A DNA stretch of 64,000 bases from Thermodesulfobacteriota bacterium (lineage in GTDB: Bacteria > Desulfobacterota > UBA8473), in assembly GCA_040757775.1 (NCBI GenBank), contig JBFLWQ010000014.1:19860-83859 (forward strand). The letters run 5' to 3'. The notes beneath the pieces are model-generated. The model was not told the DNA's origin. It did not search any database and saw only the letters and a list, made by a program, of their open reading frames with translations. Shown here piece by piece: positions 25,819-34,679 of this stretch. A program made the position numbers and the translations under genes. The stretch's first letter is position 1. The number at the start of each line of letters is the position of its first letter.

Positions 25819-27615
25819 TTACTTCAATATTGCTAGGAATGCCTCCTGAGGGATTTCAACCTTTCCAATCTGTTTCATCCTCTTTTTCCCCTCTTTTTGT
25901 TTCTCTAACAGCTTTCTTTTTCTTGTAATGTCTCCTCCATAGCATTTTGCCGTAACGTTCTTTCTCAAAGGTCTGATAGTTTCTCTTGCTATAACTTTAC
26001 TGCCTATGGCACCTTGAATAACCACTTCAAACATTTGCCGGGGTATTAACTCTTTCATTCTGGCAACCAGTCCTTTTGCCCTGAAGTAGGCATTATCCTT
26101 ATGGGTAATCAATGAAAGAGCATCTATCACATCTCCGTTAATGAGTATATCCAGTTTAACCATATCGGACTCGCGAAAATCAAGGTACTCATAATCAAAT
26201 GAAGCATATCCACGGCTTACCGATTTCAACCTGTCATAAAAGTCAAATATTATCTCGTTTAAAGGCAGCTCATAGGTTAAAACAACCCTGTCCATGCTAA
26301 GATACTTGATCTGTCTCTGGATACCACGTTTCTCTTCACACAGCTTCAGCAAAGCTCCTATATAACTATTAGGAAGATAGATGGTAGCTAGCACATACGG
26401 TTCTCTAATAGAAACAAGCTCTTGAAGCGGAGGGAATTTGGATGGATTCTCTACATCCAATACCTGCCCGCTTATAGTGGTAACATGGTAAATCACATTA
26501 GGTGCAGTGGTTATAAGGTTTAATCCATACTCTCTCTCAAGACGTTCCTGAATAATCTCCATATGCAAAAGACCTAAAAATCCACAGCGGAAACCGAATC
26601 CTAATGCCAGAGACGTCTCCGGTTCATATGAAAAAGAGGAATCGTTCAGTTGGAGTTTCTCAAGGGCATTCCTGAGCACATCAAATTGAGCCGATGCAGT
26701 CGGATACAAACCACAAAAGACCATCGGCTTCATAACTTTGAAGCCCGGGAAAGGAACATCAGTAGGGCTTTCTGCATCTGTTATAGTATCGCCTATTCTG
26801 GTGTCTTTGACTTCTTTAATCCCTGCTATGACAAAACCCACTTCACCGGTTGAGAGTTCTGAAACCTCTATCATATCTGGTGAAAATATACCAACCCTTG
26901 CAACCTCAAATATCTTCTTTGAAGACATCATCTGTATCTTCATCCCTTTTTTTATTTTGCCATCAAACACTCTGATTAATACTATAGCGCCCTGGTAAAG
27001 ATCAAACCAGGAATCGAAGATCAACGCCTTCAAAGGAGCATCTATATTACCTCCCGGAAGAGGAATTTTTTCAATAATAGCCTCCAGTACTTCTCTTACA
27101 CCAGTGCCCTCTTTGGCGCTTATCAGGATAGCCTCACCAGATTCTATGCCAATAATTTCTTCGATCTCTCCTTTTACCTTGTCGGGATTGGCGCTGGGAA
27201 GATCTATCTTATTTATAACAGGCAAAACCGTCAGGTTAGAATCATACGCCATATAGACATTGGCTAAAGTTTGAGCCTCCACTCCTTGAGAGGCATCTAT
27301 CACTAACACCGCACCCTCACAGGCAGCCAGACTATGATAGACTTCATAACTGAAATCTACATGTCCTGGGGTATCGATTAGATTCAAGATATATGTTTCC
27401 TCATTATCGGCGATGTAAGGTAGCCTGACTGTTTGTGCCTTAATAGTAATCCCCCTCTCCCTTTCTATATCCATTTTGTCCAGGAATTGAGGGGTTATTT
27501 CCTTTGAACCAAGAATACCCGTAATCTCGAGGAATCTATCTGCAAGGGTAGATTTACCATGGTCTATATGGGCAATAATAGAAAAATTTCGTATTCTTCG
27601 TTGATCCATTTTCAT
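25819..27615 (-). CDS. lepA: elongation factor 4 (LepA)
   Basis: The 598-residue translational GTPase begins with the G1 loop [15 protein letters not shown] (about residues 13-27), then [12 protein letters not shown]3 DTPGHVDF (about 82-89) and G4 NKIDLPSA (about 136-143). Domain II, III and V plus the LepA-specific C-terminal domain ([20 protein letters not shown]) are all present and the length matches the family. EF-4 affects ribosome biogenesis and stalled elongation. It is first in a minus-strand unit followed by lepB. The 27616-27841 gap to the divergent pilin promoter holds nothing else that I can identify. Confidence 0.97.
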   Translation of the reverse strand: MKMDQRRIRNFSIIAHIDHGKSTLADRFLEITGILGSKEITPQFLDKMDIERERGITIKAQTVRLPYIADNEETYILNLIDTPGHVDFSYEVYHSLAACEGAVLVIDASQGVEAQTLANVYMAYDSNLTVLPVINKIDLPSANPDKVKGEIEEIIGIESGEAILISAKEGTGVREVLEAIIEKIPLPGGNIDAPLKALIFDSWFDLYQGAIVLIRVFDGKIKKGMKIQMMSSKKIFEVARVGIFSPDMIEVSELSTGEVGFVIAGIKEVKDTRIGDTITDAESPTDVPFPGFKVMKPMVFCGLYPTASAQFDVLRNALEKLQLNDSSFSYEPETSLALGFGFRCGFLGLLHMEIIQERLEREYGLNLITTAPNVIYHVTTISGQVLDVENPSKFPPLQELVSIREPYVLATIYLPNSYIGALLKLCEEKRGIQRQIKYLSMDRVVLTYELPLNEIIFDFYDRLKSVSRGYASFDYEYLDFRESDMVKLDILINGDVIDALSLITHKDNAYFRAKGLVARMKELIPRQMFEVVIQGAIGSKVIARETIRPLRKNVTAKCYGGDITRKRKLLEKQKEGKKRMKQIGKVEIPQEAFLAILK

Positions 27616-27841
27616 CGTAAATTCAATAGGCTATATTATCTTGTTATCTTTGTCAAAGAAAAAAGGTTAGTTTTAAACCAAACGAAAACCTTTATTAATA
27701 TGTACTTCAAATTTACAGAAAATTCAACTTCTATTTGCATTCATAGATATGAATCGGGGAAGATAGGGCTGAAGGAAGGACAGTATTCAACTGTACACAA
27801 TAGAACGACTTTACATATGGACTAAAGGATTATTTGATTGT

Positions 27842-27857
27842 TTGGTATGATACTTGC
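27842..27857 (+). promoter_or_regulatory. candidate sigma-54 promoter of the first pilin gene
   Basis: TTGGTATGATACTTGC has GG (27844-27845) and GC (27856-27857) separated by exactly ten bases, the -24/-12 spacing required by RpoN. Predicted transcription start is near 27869. Two near-identical elements precede the other pilin operons (28545 and 50295). Confidence 0.7.
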
Positions 27858-27859
27858 GG

Positions 27860-27888
27860 GATCCTAGACCAAAACTTTACTAGGATCA
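27860..27888. promoter_or_regulatory. 8-bp inverted repeat at the pilin transcription start
   Basis: GATCCTAG (27860-27867) and CTAGGATC (27881-27888) are perfect inverted arms around a 13-base loop. It spans the predicted start site, so it may be an operator or a 5-prime mRNA hairpin. Confidence 0.45.
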
Positions 27889-27898
27889 TTATAATATT

Positions 27899-28331
27899 GT
27901 GGTTAATCCAGGGAAGGATGTTGAACTGATAATCACTCCTAAAAAATACACCAACTCTGAAAAGGGTTTTACCCTGATTGAATTGATGATCGTTGTTGCC
28001 ATTATAGGTATTCTGGCAGCCATAGCCATACCTAACTATATTAACTACCAGAAAAAATGCATGCAATCAGAAATAAAAGTTAACCTCTCGGGCATTAGAG
28101 TAGTAGAGGAAGCCTATTTAGCTGAGCATAGGACTTATTGCACAACACTATCCGCTATGGGTTTTGTTGTTAAGGGAATAAACTAGATATACTTATGCTG
28201 TTAGCACTACCACTACAACAAATTATGTTGTTCAGGCGTTGGGCACTACCGGAGCTGTGAGCGGGGACAGATTGACCATAGATCAAGACGGAAATCTGAC
28301 AGATTTAGATACATCTTCCTTTTCAAATTAG
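27899..28331 (+). pseudogene. type IV pilin (PilA-like), frameshifted
   Basis: A paralogue of the intact pilin at 28691. The N-terminal part has the prepilin motif [20 protein letters not shown] and the family helix, then runs to VVKGIN and a TAG. One extra base (about 28186) puts the rest in another frame, where RYTYAVSTTTTT, GAVSGDRLTIDQDG and NLTDLDTSSFSN align with the intact pilin to its last residue. The start is also doubtful: AGGGAAGG at 27910-27917 is ideally placed for an in-frame CTG at 27926, while an ATG at 27918 opens only three codons. If translated, the product would be a short pilin of about 72 mature residues. Promoter signals upstream look intact. Confidence 0.82.
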
Positions 28332-28407
28332 ATATTATTTTCAAATAATCATTACAAAATATTGAACTGAGCTGCCAAAAATTGTCACTATATAGGGTTA
28401 ATAGTAG

Positions 28408-28472
28408 CAAAGGCACAGGGTAACAAAGGCAAAAAATCATGCTGTCCTCTGCTTCGTGCATATGTGCCTTTG
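28408..28472. repeat. inverted repeat in the gap between the two pilins
   Basis: CAAAGGCACA (28408-28417) and TGTGCCTTTG (28463-28472) are perfect 10-bp arms around a 45-base loop. It lies downstream of the frameshifted pilin and upstream of the next sigma-54 promoter, so it could be a transcript-ending or insulating structure. Apart from this and the promoter, the 28332-28690 gap shows no gene. Confidence 0.45.
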
Positions 28473-28544
28473 TCAGGTACGGGACGGGGTTATTTCCGCT
28501 CCTACTTGTTTGTGCCTGCATTATCCGCATACTTTAAGGGGTTA

Positions 28545-28561
28545 TTAGGCATAATATTTGC
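28545..28561 (+). promoter_or_regulatory. candidate sigma-54 promoter of pilA
   Basis: TTAGGCATAATATTTGC has GG (28548-28549), ten bases, GC (28560-28561). The predicted start near 28573 gives a leader of about 118 bases that carries two AAAGGAGGTG sequences (28628 and 28678), the second being the pilA ribosome-binding site. Confidence 0.72.
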
Positions 28562-28690
28562 GTCTCTGTTCTAATTAACAGTTAAAAGACAAATACAATC
28601 ATTTGTCAATAATGAAAACAATCCAGGAAAGGAGGTGTTATTTAAAGGTATCTTGATTGGATTATAGAACTATTTACAAAGGAGGTGTGA

Positions 28691-29095
28691 ATGTTAACCA
28701 AATTTAGAAAGTCTATGAAGAGCGAAAAAGGTTTTACCCTAATTGAATTGATGATTGTTGTGGCTATTATAGGAATTCTGGCAGCCATAGCAATTCCTAA
28801 CTTTCTGAGCTACCAGAAGAAAGCCGCGCAGTCAGAGGCAAAGACAAACCTGGGTGCCATCAGGACATTACAGGAAGCTTATGCGGCTGACCACGATACC
28901 TATGCTACGAGTTTGGATGCACTGGGTTTCTCTACTAAGGGAACGGCCAAGTATTCCTACTATGTTTCAACAGCAAATGCAACTACCTTTGAGGCAGTAG
29001 CAGAAGGAAAAACTGGATCCATTTCTGGTGACAAATGGACTATGACCCATGGTGGTACATTGACCGATTTAGACCCTGCTTCATTTACAAACTAA
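28691..29095 (+). CDS. pilA: type IV major pilin
   Basis: The 134-residue prepilin has a 14-residue leader ending EKG and cleaved before Phe15; Glu at mature position 5 is present and the [20 protein letters not shown] helix is canonical. The 120-residue mature protein has no cysteine, so no disulfide D-region. Aromatic residues fall at mature positions F1, F24, Y27, Y50, Y57 and F66, partly matching those discussed for conductive Geobacter pilins, but the protein is twice as long. AAAGGAGGTG precedes ATG; a sigma-54 promoter lies upstream and a strong terminator downstream. Prepilin peptidase is at 49488. Assembly ATPases are not in the window. Confidence 0.95.
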   Translation: MLTKFRKSMKSEKGFTLIELMIVVAIIGILAAIAIPNFLSYQKKAAQSEAKTNLGAIRTLQEAYAADHDTYATSLDALGFSTKGTAKYSYYVSTANATTFEAVAEGKTGSISGDKWTMTHGGTLTDLDPASFTN

Positions 29096-29110
29096 TACCA
29101 TTTTTTCTTT

Positions 29111-29163
29111 AATTAAGCGGGCAGCAATCCTTTTTATTGGAGGGGGCTGTCCGCTTAATTTTT
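29111..29163 (+). terminator. intrinsic terminator after pilA
   Basis: AATTAAGCGGGCAGC (29111-29125) pairs perfectly with GCTGTCCGCTTAATT (29146-29160, one G-T pair) around a 20-base loop and is followed by TTTT. It should end most pilA transcripts before the DUF2723 gene. Confidence 0.88.
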
Positions 29164-29174
29164 AAACCATACCA

Positions 29175-31295
29175 ATGCCATTCCTTATCTTTATCCTCAC
29201 ATTTCTCTTTTATCTTAATACGGCATCACCCGGGATTCTTCTTCCTGACAGCCCGGAGTTCGTTGCAGCATCTTTCGGCTTAGGGGTTGCCCATCCACCA
29301 GGATATTCCTTTTATCTGCTCATGGGAAGATTGTTTTCTCTTATTCCTGTCGGAAACTTAGCATGGCGAATGAATCTAATGTCGGCGCTTTTTGCTTCCT
29401 TTACTGTTGTCATTATCTATTTATCAAGTAAAAGAGTCCTCGAAGCTGTTTTCCCTGAAAAAGGATTGGGAAAACAAAATACGAAATGGGGACATATAAG
29501 AGAAACGATTTACAAGTCCTCCGCTTCGATAGTTGCCCTCCTCTTTGCTTTTTCTTCTTCATTTTGGTCCTATGCCATAAACACAGAGGCGTATTCGACA
29601 AATTGCTTCTTATTGGCTGCTACCCTTTTTTCCTTGATTCTATATGTTTCCTCTAAAGAAAAACCGACAACAAATATGACTCTCTCCTTTCCAACGCAGA
29701 AAAGACAGAGATTTTTATATCTGACATCTCTTCTAATAGGGCTTCTTTTAGCTTTTCATACTGTAAATCTAATATATGTGGGATTATTTATTGGTTTTGT
29801 TGTTGTTAAGACAATATACATGAATGGTAAAAAAGAAATAAAGATAGAGAATTCGTTTTTAGCCTTATTCTTTTTCCTCTTAGGCATTTCTGTACTCTTT
29901 TACCTTCCAATAAGGTCTATGTCTCTCCCTTTTATTAATATCGGTGATTCAGCCAATTGGTGGGATTTTTTCAAAACAGTTACGGGCAAAATTTATACGG
30001 GAGAGCTGTCTTTATTTTCCATACCTCTCAGGGAAAAAGCGTATAACCTTTTATACTCTCTTAAATCTATAGGGCATCAATTTACCCTTCCTCTGGCAGG
30101 TATAGGCTTGGTAGGTATCTATTTGCTTCTCAAGAAAAAGATTATGACCTTTCTGATGCTCTTATCAGTGGCATTGGCTAATATTCTCTTCTTTGCAAAT
30201 TATGATTTAGGGGCATCGAGAAATGAATCTTTCCCTTCCCAGCTTTTTTTGCCCTTTTATATTGTATTCTCAGTGTTTTTAAGTGTAGGGCTGGCAGGTA
30301 TTGCAAAATGGGCAATCTCCAGGGTAAATTTCTCCACTGTTACTAAATTCTCATCTTTATCCCTGATTATTATTCTGGTCATCAGGTTCCCGTTTTACGA
30401 AAACTATAAAGTGAGCGATTCCAGTTTAGACCGTTATTTTTATGAATTCGGCAAGAGAAGGGTAGAGACATTCGAACCTAATTCTGTTTTTCTCTGCACA
30501 AACAGCAAAAACTCTCTATTCTTCTTGTGGTACTTCAACGTCATTGAAAACAGGAGACTTGATATTGATTCAATGCTGATTAACCCTTTTGTAAAAACCT
30601 CCCTTGAGAAAACTCTGAAAGAGCCTAAATTTGGAAATGTCTCAAAAGAGTTAAAAGGAAGAATCTTTAATAACACTATAGAGGTCCGTTCCATGATAAT
30701 GGATTCGCTGTTAAAGAACTATCTCCCCAGATTTCCTTTTTATATCAATAACCCGGAGGGATATATTGGCGAGGAATATGTAAGAATACCGGAAGGGAAC
30801 GTGTACAGGATTCAGAGAGAAGCCCCGGAGACAATCGCAAAGAATCCTGCAATAGAAAAGACAGTTAATGCCGTATACAATGATAAGATCATGTTAATAG
30901 GCTATAATATGGATAGGTCATCCGCTCATATTGGAGAAACCATCAAACTCTCGCTCTTCTGGAGATCTCTTCAAAAGATGGATAAAGACTACAAATTTAT
31001 TGTCCTTATAACAGGTGAAGACAACAGGATAATAGGGAAAAAGTTCTCTGATCCATTTACCCATAAACCTGCTTATGGTATATATCCAACGAGCAGATGG
31101 AGAAATGGTGAAATCATAAAAGACAACATTGATATCCTGATTCATCTCGGTTTTTCTCCTGGCATCTTTTATATAAATTTAGCGGTTGGGAGTGAAAAAA
31201 AAGGTGAGGAATTGTTGCCGATAACATCAGAGGATACTGTAACTGAAGGAAGGTTTGTTCGGACAGCAAAGGTTGAGGTATTACCAGATTATTAG
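29175..31295 (+). CDS. DUF2723 family GT-C-like membrane protein, paralogue 1
   Basis: The 706-residue protein opens with a membrane helix, then LLPDSPEFVAASFGLGVAHPPGYSFY (split here as DSPEFVAA and GVAHPPGY), the DUF2723 hallmark whose acidic residue sits in the first periplasmic loop like the catalytic Asp of GT-C mannosyltransferases. About ten to twelve helices follow to about residue 420. The last 250 residues form a soluble region with a beta-sandwich-like ending (about 570-700). It probably transfers a sugar from a polyprenyl phosphate donor outside the inner membrane. No ribosome-binding site is visible, so expression after the pilA terminator may be low or read-through. Its tandem paralogue follows. 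Confidence 0.85.
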   Translation: MPFLIFILTFLFYLNTASPGILLPDSPEFVAASFGLGVAHPPGYSFYLLMGRLFSLIPVGNLAWRMNLMSALFASFTVVIIYLSSKRVLEAVFPEKGLGKQNTKWGHIRETIYKSSASIVALLFAFSSSFWSYAINTEAYSTNCFLLAATLFSLILYVSSKEKPTTNMTLSFPTQKRQRFLYLTSLLIGLLLAFHTVNLIYVGLFIGFVVVKTIYMNGKKEIKIENSFLALFFFLLGISVLFYLPIRSMSLPFINIGDSANWWDFFKTVTGKIYTGELSLFSIPLREKAYNLLYSLKSIGHQFTLPLAGIGLVGIYLLLKKKIMTFLMLLSVALANILFFANYDLGASRNESFPSQLFLPFYIVFSVFLSVGLAGIAKWAISRVNFSTVTKFSSLSLIIILVIRFPFYENYKVSDSSLDRYFYEFGKRRVETFEPNSVFLCTNSKNSLFFLWYFNVIENRRLDIDSMLINPFVKTSLEKTLKEPKFGNVSKELKGRIFNNTIEVRSMIMDSLLKNYLPRFPFYINNPEGYIGEEYVRIPEGNVYRIQREAPETIAKNPAIEKTVNAVYNDKIMLIGYNMDRSSAHIGETIKLSLFWRSLQKMDKDYKFIVLITGEDNRIIGKKFSDPFTHKPAYGIYPTSRWRNGEIIKDNIDILIHLGFSPGIFYINLAVGSEKKGEELLPITSEDTVTEGRFVRTAKVEVLPDY

Positions 31296-31306
31296 GATAA
31301 CTCTAG

Positions 31307-31390
31307 TGGAACGTCCCTTTAAACAGCGCTTTAAACAGCGCATTTAAGTGCGCTGTTGTAACTATGCGCTGTTGTCGGTATGAATTGCTA
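31307..31390 (+). repeat. repeat element preceding the second DUF2723 gene (copy 1)
   Basis: TGGAACGTCCCTTTAAACAG, a duplicated AAACAGCGC, the near-palindrome ACAGCGCATTTAAGTGCGCTGT and GTATGAATTGCTA. A shorter copy at 46761-46816 shares both ends. The possible start codon of the next gene lies inside the element. Confidence 0.7.
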
Positions 31391-33467
31391 TATGTATATA
31401 ATCTTTATTGTTTCTTTTTTAATTTACTTGTTTACTCTGGCACCAACCATCATCTTCTCCGATGCTCCTGAGCTGGTGGCTGCCGGTTTTGGATTGGGCA
31501 CTGCCCATCCTCCAGGCTATTCCCTATATCTCATTCTATTAAAGTTGTCTTCCTTTATTCCATTGGGGAGCCTCTCATGGAAAGGAAATATCCTTTCCGC
31601 TCTTTTTGGATCTTTGACTGTAGTAGGGGTATATCTATTGATAAAAGAGGTACTTGCCATTCTTCATTCTGAGAACGGGGAGAAAACTGTAGAACCAGAA
31701 ATAGATAATCGTAAAACAAAGATACTTATTTACTCTTTGGCTATAGCGTCATCTCTCCTATTTGCCTTTTCGAATAATTTCTGGGACTATGCCTTAGGCT
31801 CTGAGGTATATACCCTGAATTCCTTTATATTCTGTTTGGTGCTATTTTTCATTTTAAGGGAAGCCCGCTTTGCCATGGGTTTGTTTAAATCTTCCAGAGG
31901 AGACGAAAAGAGATACAGAAACCTTTTCTTTTTATCCTTCACCATAGGTTTCTTTATAGCCCTTCATAGCACTAATCTTATATACATTCCCTTATTTTTT
32001 TTAACAATCCTTTATTTGAATTGGAAATTAATGCCTTCGCAAAAATATTTACTTCCTTGCATCTTCTTTCTTATCCTTGCTGTATCGGTTACCCTCTATC
32101 TTCCCATCCGCTCACAGATAGATGAAGTAATAAAGATTGGAGACGCATCCAACTGGAAAGATTTTTATAATACTTTAACAGGCAAAGTTTATACAAGCAG
32201 ACTCCCCCTTCTCTCTATCTCTTTAAAGGAGAGATTGTTCAATTTTCAGTATGCCTTTACCTCAATATCGTTTGAATACCAGCTTTTCTTTATGGTCATA
32301 GGAATATTTGGCATCTGGATACTATCCAGAAAATTCCCTCTTTTGTCTCTCTTATTTATACTGCTCATACTGGCCAACGTATCTCTATACGGCATCTTTG
32401 ATCTGGGGGCAAAAAAAAATATCACCTTTCCCTTCCAGCTTTTCTTTAATTACTATATCCTCTTTTCTATTCTTATAGCCGTTGGATTAAAAACGATACT
32501 AGAGGTATTAATCTCTTTTAAGCCACTTAGGTTTCTAAGTCGTACACCTCATTGCTTGCTCTTACTATCTTTAATACCGCTATTCCCTTTGTATCAGAAC
32601 TATCGCATCAATAACCCCTCTGATTACTACTTCTTTCACGACTTTGGAAAAAATGTCCTTAGCTTTCTGGAACAGGGGTCCTATTTCTTGACTACGAACA
32701 AAGAGAACCTCTTGTTTTATTTCCTGTACTTTCAATTCATTGAGGGCAGATGGCAGGATGTCAATGTCCTGACGATCAATCCTTTTATACGGGCGCCTCT
32801 GGTAAAGCTGATAAAAACCCCGGAGCACAGAAAGGCACTACAGATTCTAAAGAACGAGCATTTCGATAACAAAGGTTTGGGTATTATAAATGCCTTAGTA
32901 AAAAACTATGTGGACAAAGGGCCATTTTTTGCTAACATACAAAGGGAATATATAAGCGATGAATACATAAAAATTCCAAAAGGTTACATCTTCAAGATAC
33001 AGAAAGAAGCAGAGGGTTTTATAGTCAAAGATCCTGAAATTGTTTATGAAACAATGGTCTCCTATGGCAATAAGATAGAACTTGTGGGCTATAATCTGGA
33101 TAAAACGATAATAGCCAGAGGAGAGCCCCTGCACGTTACCTGTTTCTGGCAGCGTCTCAGTCAATTAGGAAAAAATCATAAGATAATAGTCGTAATAACG
33201 GATCAGTCTGGTAGAATCTTGAGGGAACTCTATAATCATCCCCTCTCTCACTACCCTGTCTATGGCGCCTATCCCACGTCTCAATGGAAGGAAAGTGAAA
33301 TGGTTAAAGACGAGGGCTATTTTATGCCCCACTTTAATATAGCGCCAGGGAATTACTATATTAACATCGGCATATCAGATGGAAAGGAACTCTTACCCAT
33401 AACCCAAAGCCAGACCAAAACTGAGGGAAGGTTCGCCAGGTTGGAGAAGATTACAATTAACCCATAA
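31380..33467 (+). CDS. DUF2723 family GT-C-like membrane protein, paralogue 2
   Basis: The 695-residue protein parallels its neighbour over the full length: IIFSDAPELVAAG and GTAHPPGYSLY in the first loop, a comparable helix bundle, and the same soluble C-terminal domain (shared blocks such as IELVGYNLDK, YGAYPTSQWK and LLPITQSQTKTEGRF). It is a tandem duplicate that has diverged substantially. The start may be ATG 31380, which belongs to the upstream repeat, or ATG 31392; neither has a ribosome-binding site. Predicted job: lipid-linked sugar transfer on the periplasmic face. The stop codon is part of a 21-bp hairpin. Confidence 0.84.
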   Translation: MNCYMYIIFIVSFLIYLFTLAPTIIFSDAPELVAAGFGLGTAHPPGYSLYLILLKLSSFIPLGSLSWKGNILSALFGSLTVVGVYLLIKEVLAILHSENGEKTVEPEIDNRKTKILIYSLAIASSLLFAFSNNFWDYALGSEVYTLNSFIFCLVLFFILREARFAMGLFKSSRGDEKRYRNLFFLSFTIGFFIALHSTNLIYIPLFFLTILYLNWKLMPSQKYLLPCIFFLILAVSVTLYLPIRSQIDEVIKIGDASNWKDFYNTLTGKVYTSRLPLLSISLKERLFNFQYAFTSISFEYQLFFMVIGIFGIWILSRKFPLLSLLFILLILANVSLYGIFDLGAKKNITFPFQLFFNYYILFSILIAVGLKTILEVLISFKPLRFLSRTPHCLLLLSLIPLFPLYQNYRINNPSDYYFFHDFGKNVLSFLEQGSYFLTTNKENLLFYFLYFQFIEGRWQDVNVLTINPFIRAPLVKLIKTPEHRKALQILKNEHFDNKGLGIINALVKNYVDKGPFFANIQREYISDEYIKIPKGYIFKIQKEAEGFIVKDPEIVYETMVSYGNKIELVGYNLDKTIIARGEPLHVTCFWQRLSQLGKNHKIIVVITDQSGRILRELYNHPLSHYPVYGAYPTSQWKESEMVKDEGYFMPHFNIAPGNYYINIGISDGKELLPITQSQTKTEGRFARLEKITINP

Positions 33468-33508
33468 CCCCCCTGCCCCCCTTTGGGAAAGGGGGGCAGG
33501 GGGGTTAT
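33464..33508. repeat. perfect 21-bp hairpin over the DUF2723 stop codon
   Basis: ATAACCCCCCTGCCCCCCTTT and its exact reverse complement surround a three-base GGG loop. The TAA stop of the preceding gene is inside the left arm. No T-tract follows, so it is not a classic terminator, although such a stable stem would block 3-prime exonucleases. Confidence 0.85.
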
Positions 33509-33540
33509 TGCGAAAAATTTCCTTTGGAGCGAACATTAGC

Positions 33541-33660
33541 TGGATTTTTGGGGAACCCTTCTTAATCCGCCAGAGGCGGATAGAAAATTAACATGTTTGA
33601 CCCGCCAGAGGCGGGGAGTTTGTTAATTTTCATGGAGCGAGCTTAGATGGGTCGAAAATA
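33541..33660 (+). repeat. MITE-like palindromic element, copy B
   Basis: About 120 bp, the inverted relative of 8172-8289. Internal arms GAAAATTAACA (33583-33593) and TGTTAATTTTC (33621-33631) enclose a CCCGCCAGAGGCGGG stem; a second CCGCCAGAGGCGG stem is near 33568. It has no coding capacity. Confidence 0.75.
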
Positions 33661-33717
33661 CTGCTCCAGAGAGCGGAAAAGGGAATTTTTCAGGGCGGAC
33701 TAATTAAAGGAAACTCT

Positions 33718-34671
33718 ATGTATAAAGATAAAAAAATCGGCGTTGTCGTTCCTGCATATAACGAAGAGTTAATGATTAAGAAGGCACTCTTGTCCATCCC
33801 GGAACTTGTGGACATAGTTATAGTTGTGGATGATTGCAGCTTAGACCGAACGTCTGAGCTCGTGGAAGAATGTCAAAAAACATATGGCAGGATTATATTT
33901 ATTCAGCATGACAAAAATCAGGGGGTTGGGGGAACTATTGTAACAGGGTATAAAAGGGCTATAGAGAAAGGGATTGACGTGGTGGTGGTAATGGCAGGGG
34001 ATGGTCAGATGGACCCTCATGACCTGATCAGAGTGATAGAGCCAGTAGCAAATGGTGAAGTTGATTATGCCAAAGGGAATAGACTATTCAGAGGAGAATC
34101 CTGGGAATTAATCCCTCACTACAGGTATATAGGGAATTCTTTTTTATCGCTATTGACCAAGATTGCATCAGGATACTGGCATATCGCCGACTCTCAATGC
34201 GGTTATACAGCGGTCTCTCTCACGGCTTTAAAAAGGATAAACCTGGACTCAATATACAAACGATATGGTATGCCTAACGATATGTTGGTCAAATTGAACA
34301 TACACGATTTCAAAGTAAGGGATATCTCAGTAAAACCGGTTTATAACCAGGGAGAAAAATCAAACATTAAACTGTGGAGAGTTATCCCCACTATATCCTG
34401 GTTATTGACAAAGGGGTTCTTCAGGAGGATTTTTGAAAAATACGTTATAAGAGATTTTCATCCCCTTGTATTCTTTTATCTATTTGGAATTCTGTTCTTT
34501 CTAGTCGGTTCTGGTTTAGGTATATTTACTCTGATTATCGACCAACTGAAGCTTTTTGAGATAGGATACGGCTGGATGATTCTGGGGGGTATGCTGTTTA
34601 TGTCCGGGATACAACTCATCCTCTTTGCTATGTGGTTTGATATGGACAACAACAAAGACCTAAAAGGGTAG
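33718..34671 (+). CDS. family 2 glycosyltransferase, DPM1/GtrB-like with two C-terminal membrane helices
   Basis: The 317-residue enzyme has a GT-A catalytic domain: VVPAYNEELMI (residues 10-20), VDDCSLDRT with the nucleotide Asp, and MAGDGQMDP, the metal-binding region around residue 95. Two membrane helices close the protein (about 252-275 and 286-310). Such proteins load a sugar from a nucleotide donor onto polyprenyl phosphate on the cytoplasmic face, making the donor used by GT-C enzymes, and both neighbouring DUF2723 proteins and the next gene look like users of that product. AAAGGA precedes the ATG. Confidence 0.9.
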   Translation: MYKDKKIGVVVPAYNEELMIKKALLSIPELVDIVIVVDDCSLDRTSELVEECQKTYGRIIFIQHDKNQGVGGTIVTGYKRAIEKGIDVVVVMAGDGQMDPHDLIRVIEPVANGEVDYAKGNRLFRGESWELIPHYRYIGNSFLSLLTKIASGYWHIADSQCGYTAVSLTALKRINLDSIYKRYGMPNDMLVKLNIHDFKVRDISVKPVYNQGEKSNIKLWRVIPTISWLLTKGFFRRIFEKYVIRDFHPLVFFYLFGILFFLVGSGLGIFTLIIDQLKLFEIGYGWMILGGMLFMSGIQLILFAMWFDMDNNKDLKG

Positions 34672-34679
34672 AAATTCAC

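Noticed and set aside
28246..28530. 94-residue minus-strand open frame in the gap between the pilins
   Set aside because: It starts and runs through the pilin fragment, the inverted repeat and non-coding sequence; no start signal or family was seen.
28408..28530. c-di-GMP (GEMM) riboswitch ahead of pilA
   Set aside because: GCACAGGGTAAC looks vaguely like the GEMM core, but the rest of the motif and a fitting position after the promoter are missing.
33464..33508. Intrinsic terminator
   Set aside because: The stem is perfect but there is no T-tract on either side, so I list it as a repeat hairpin.
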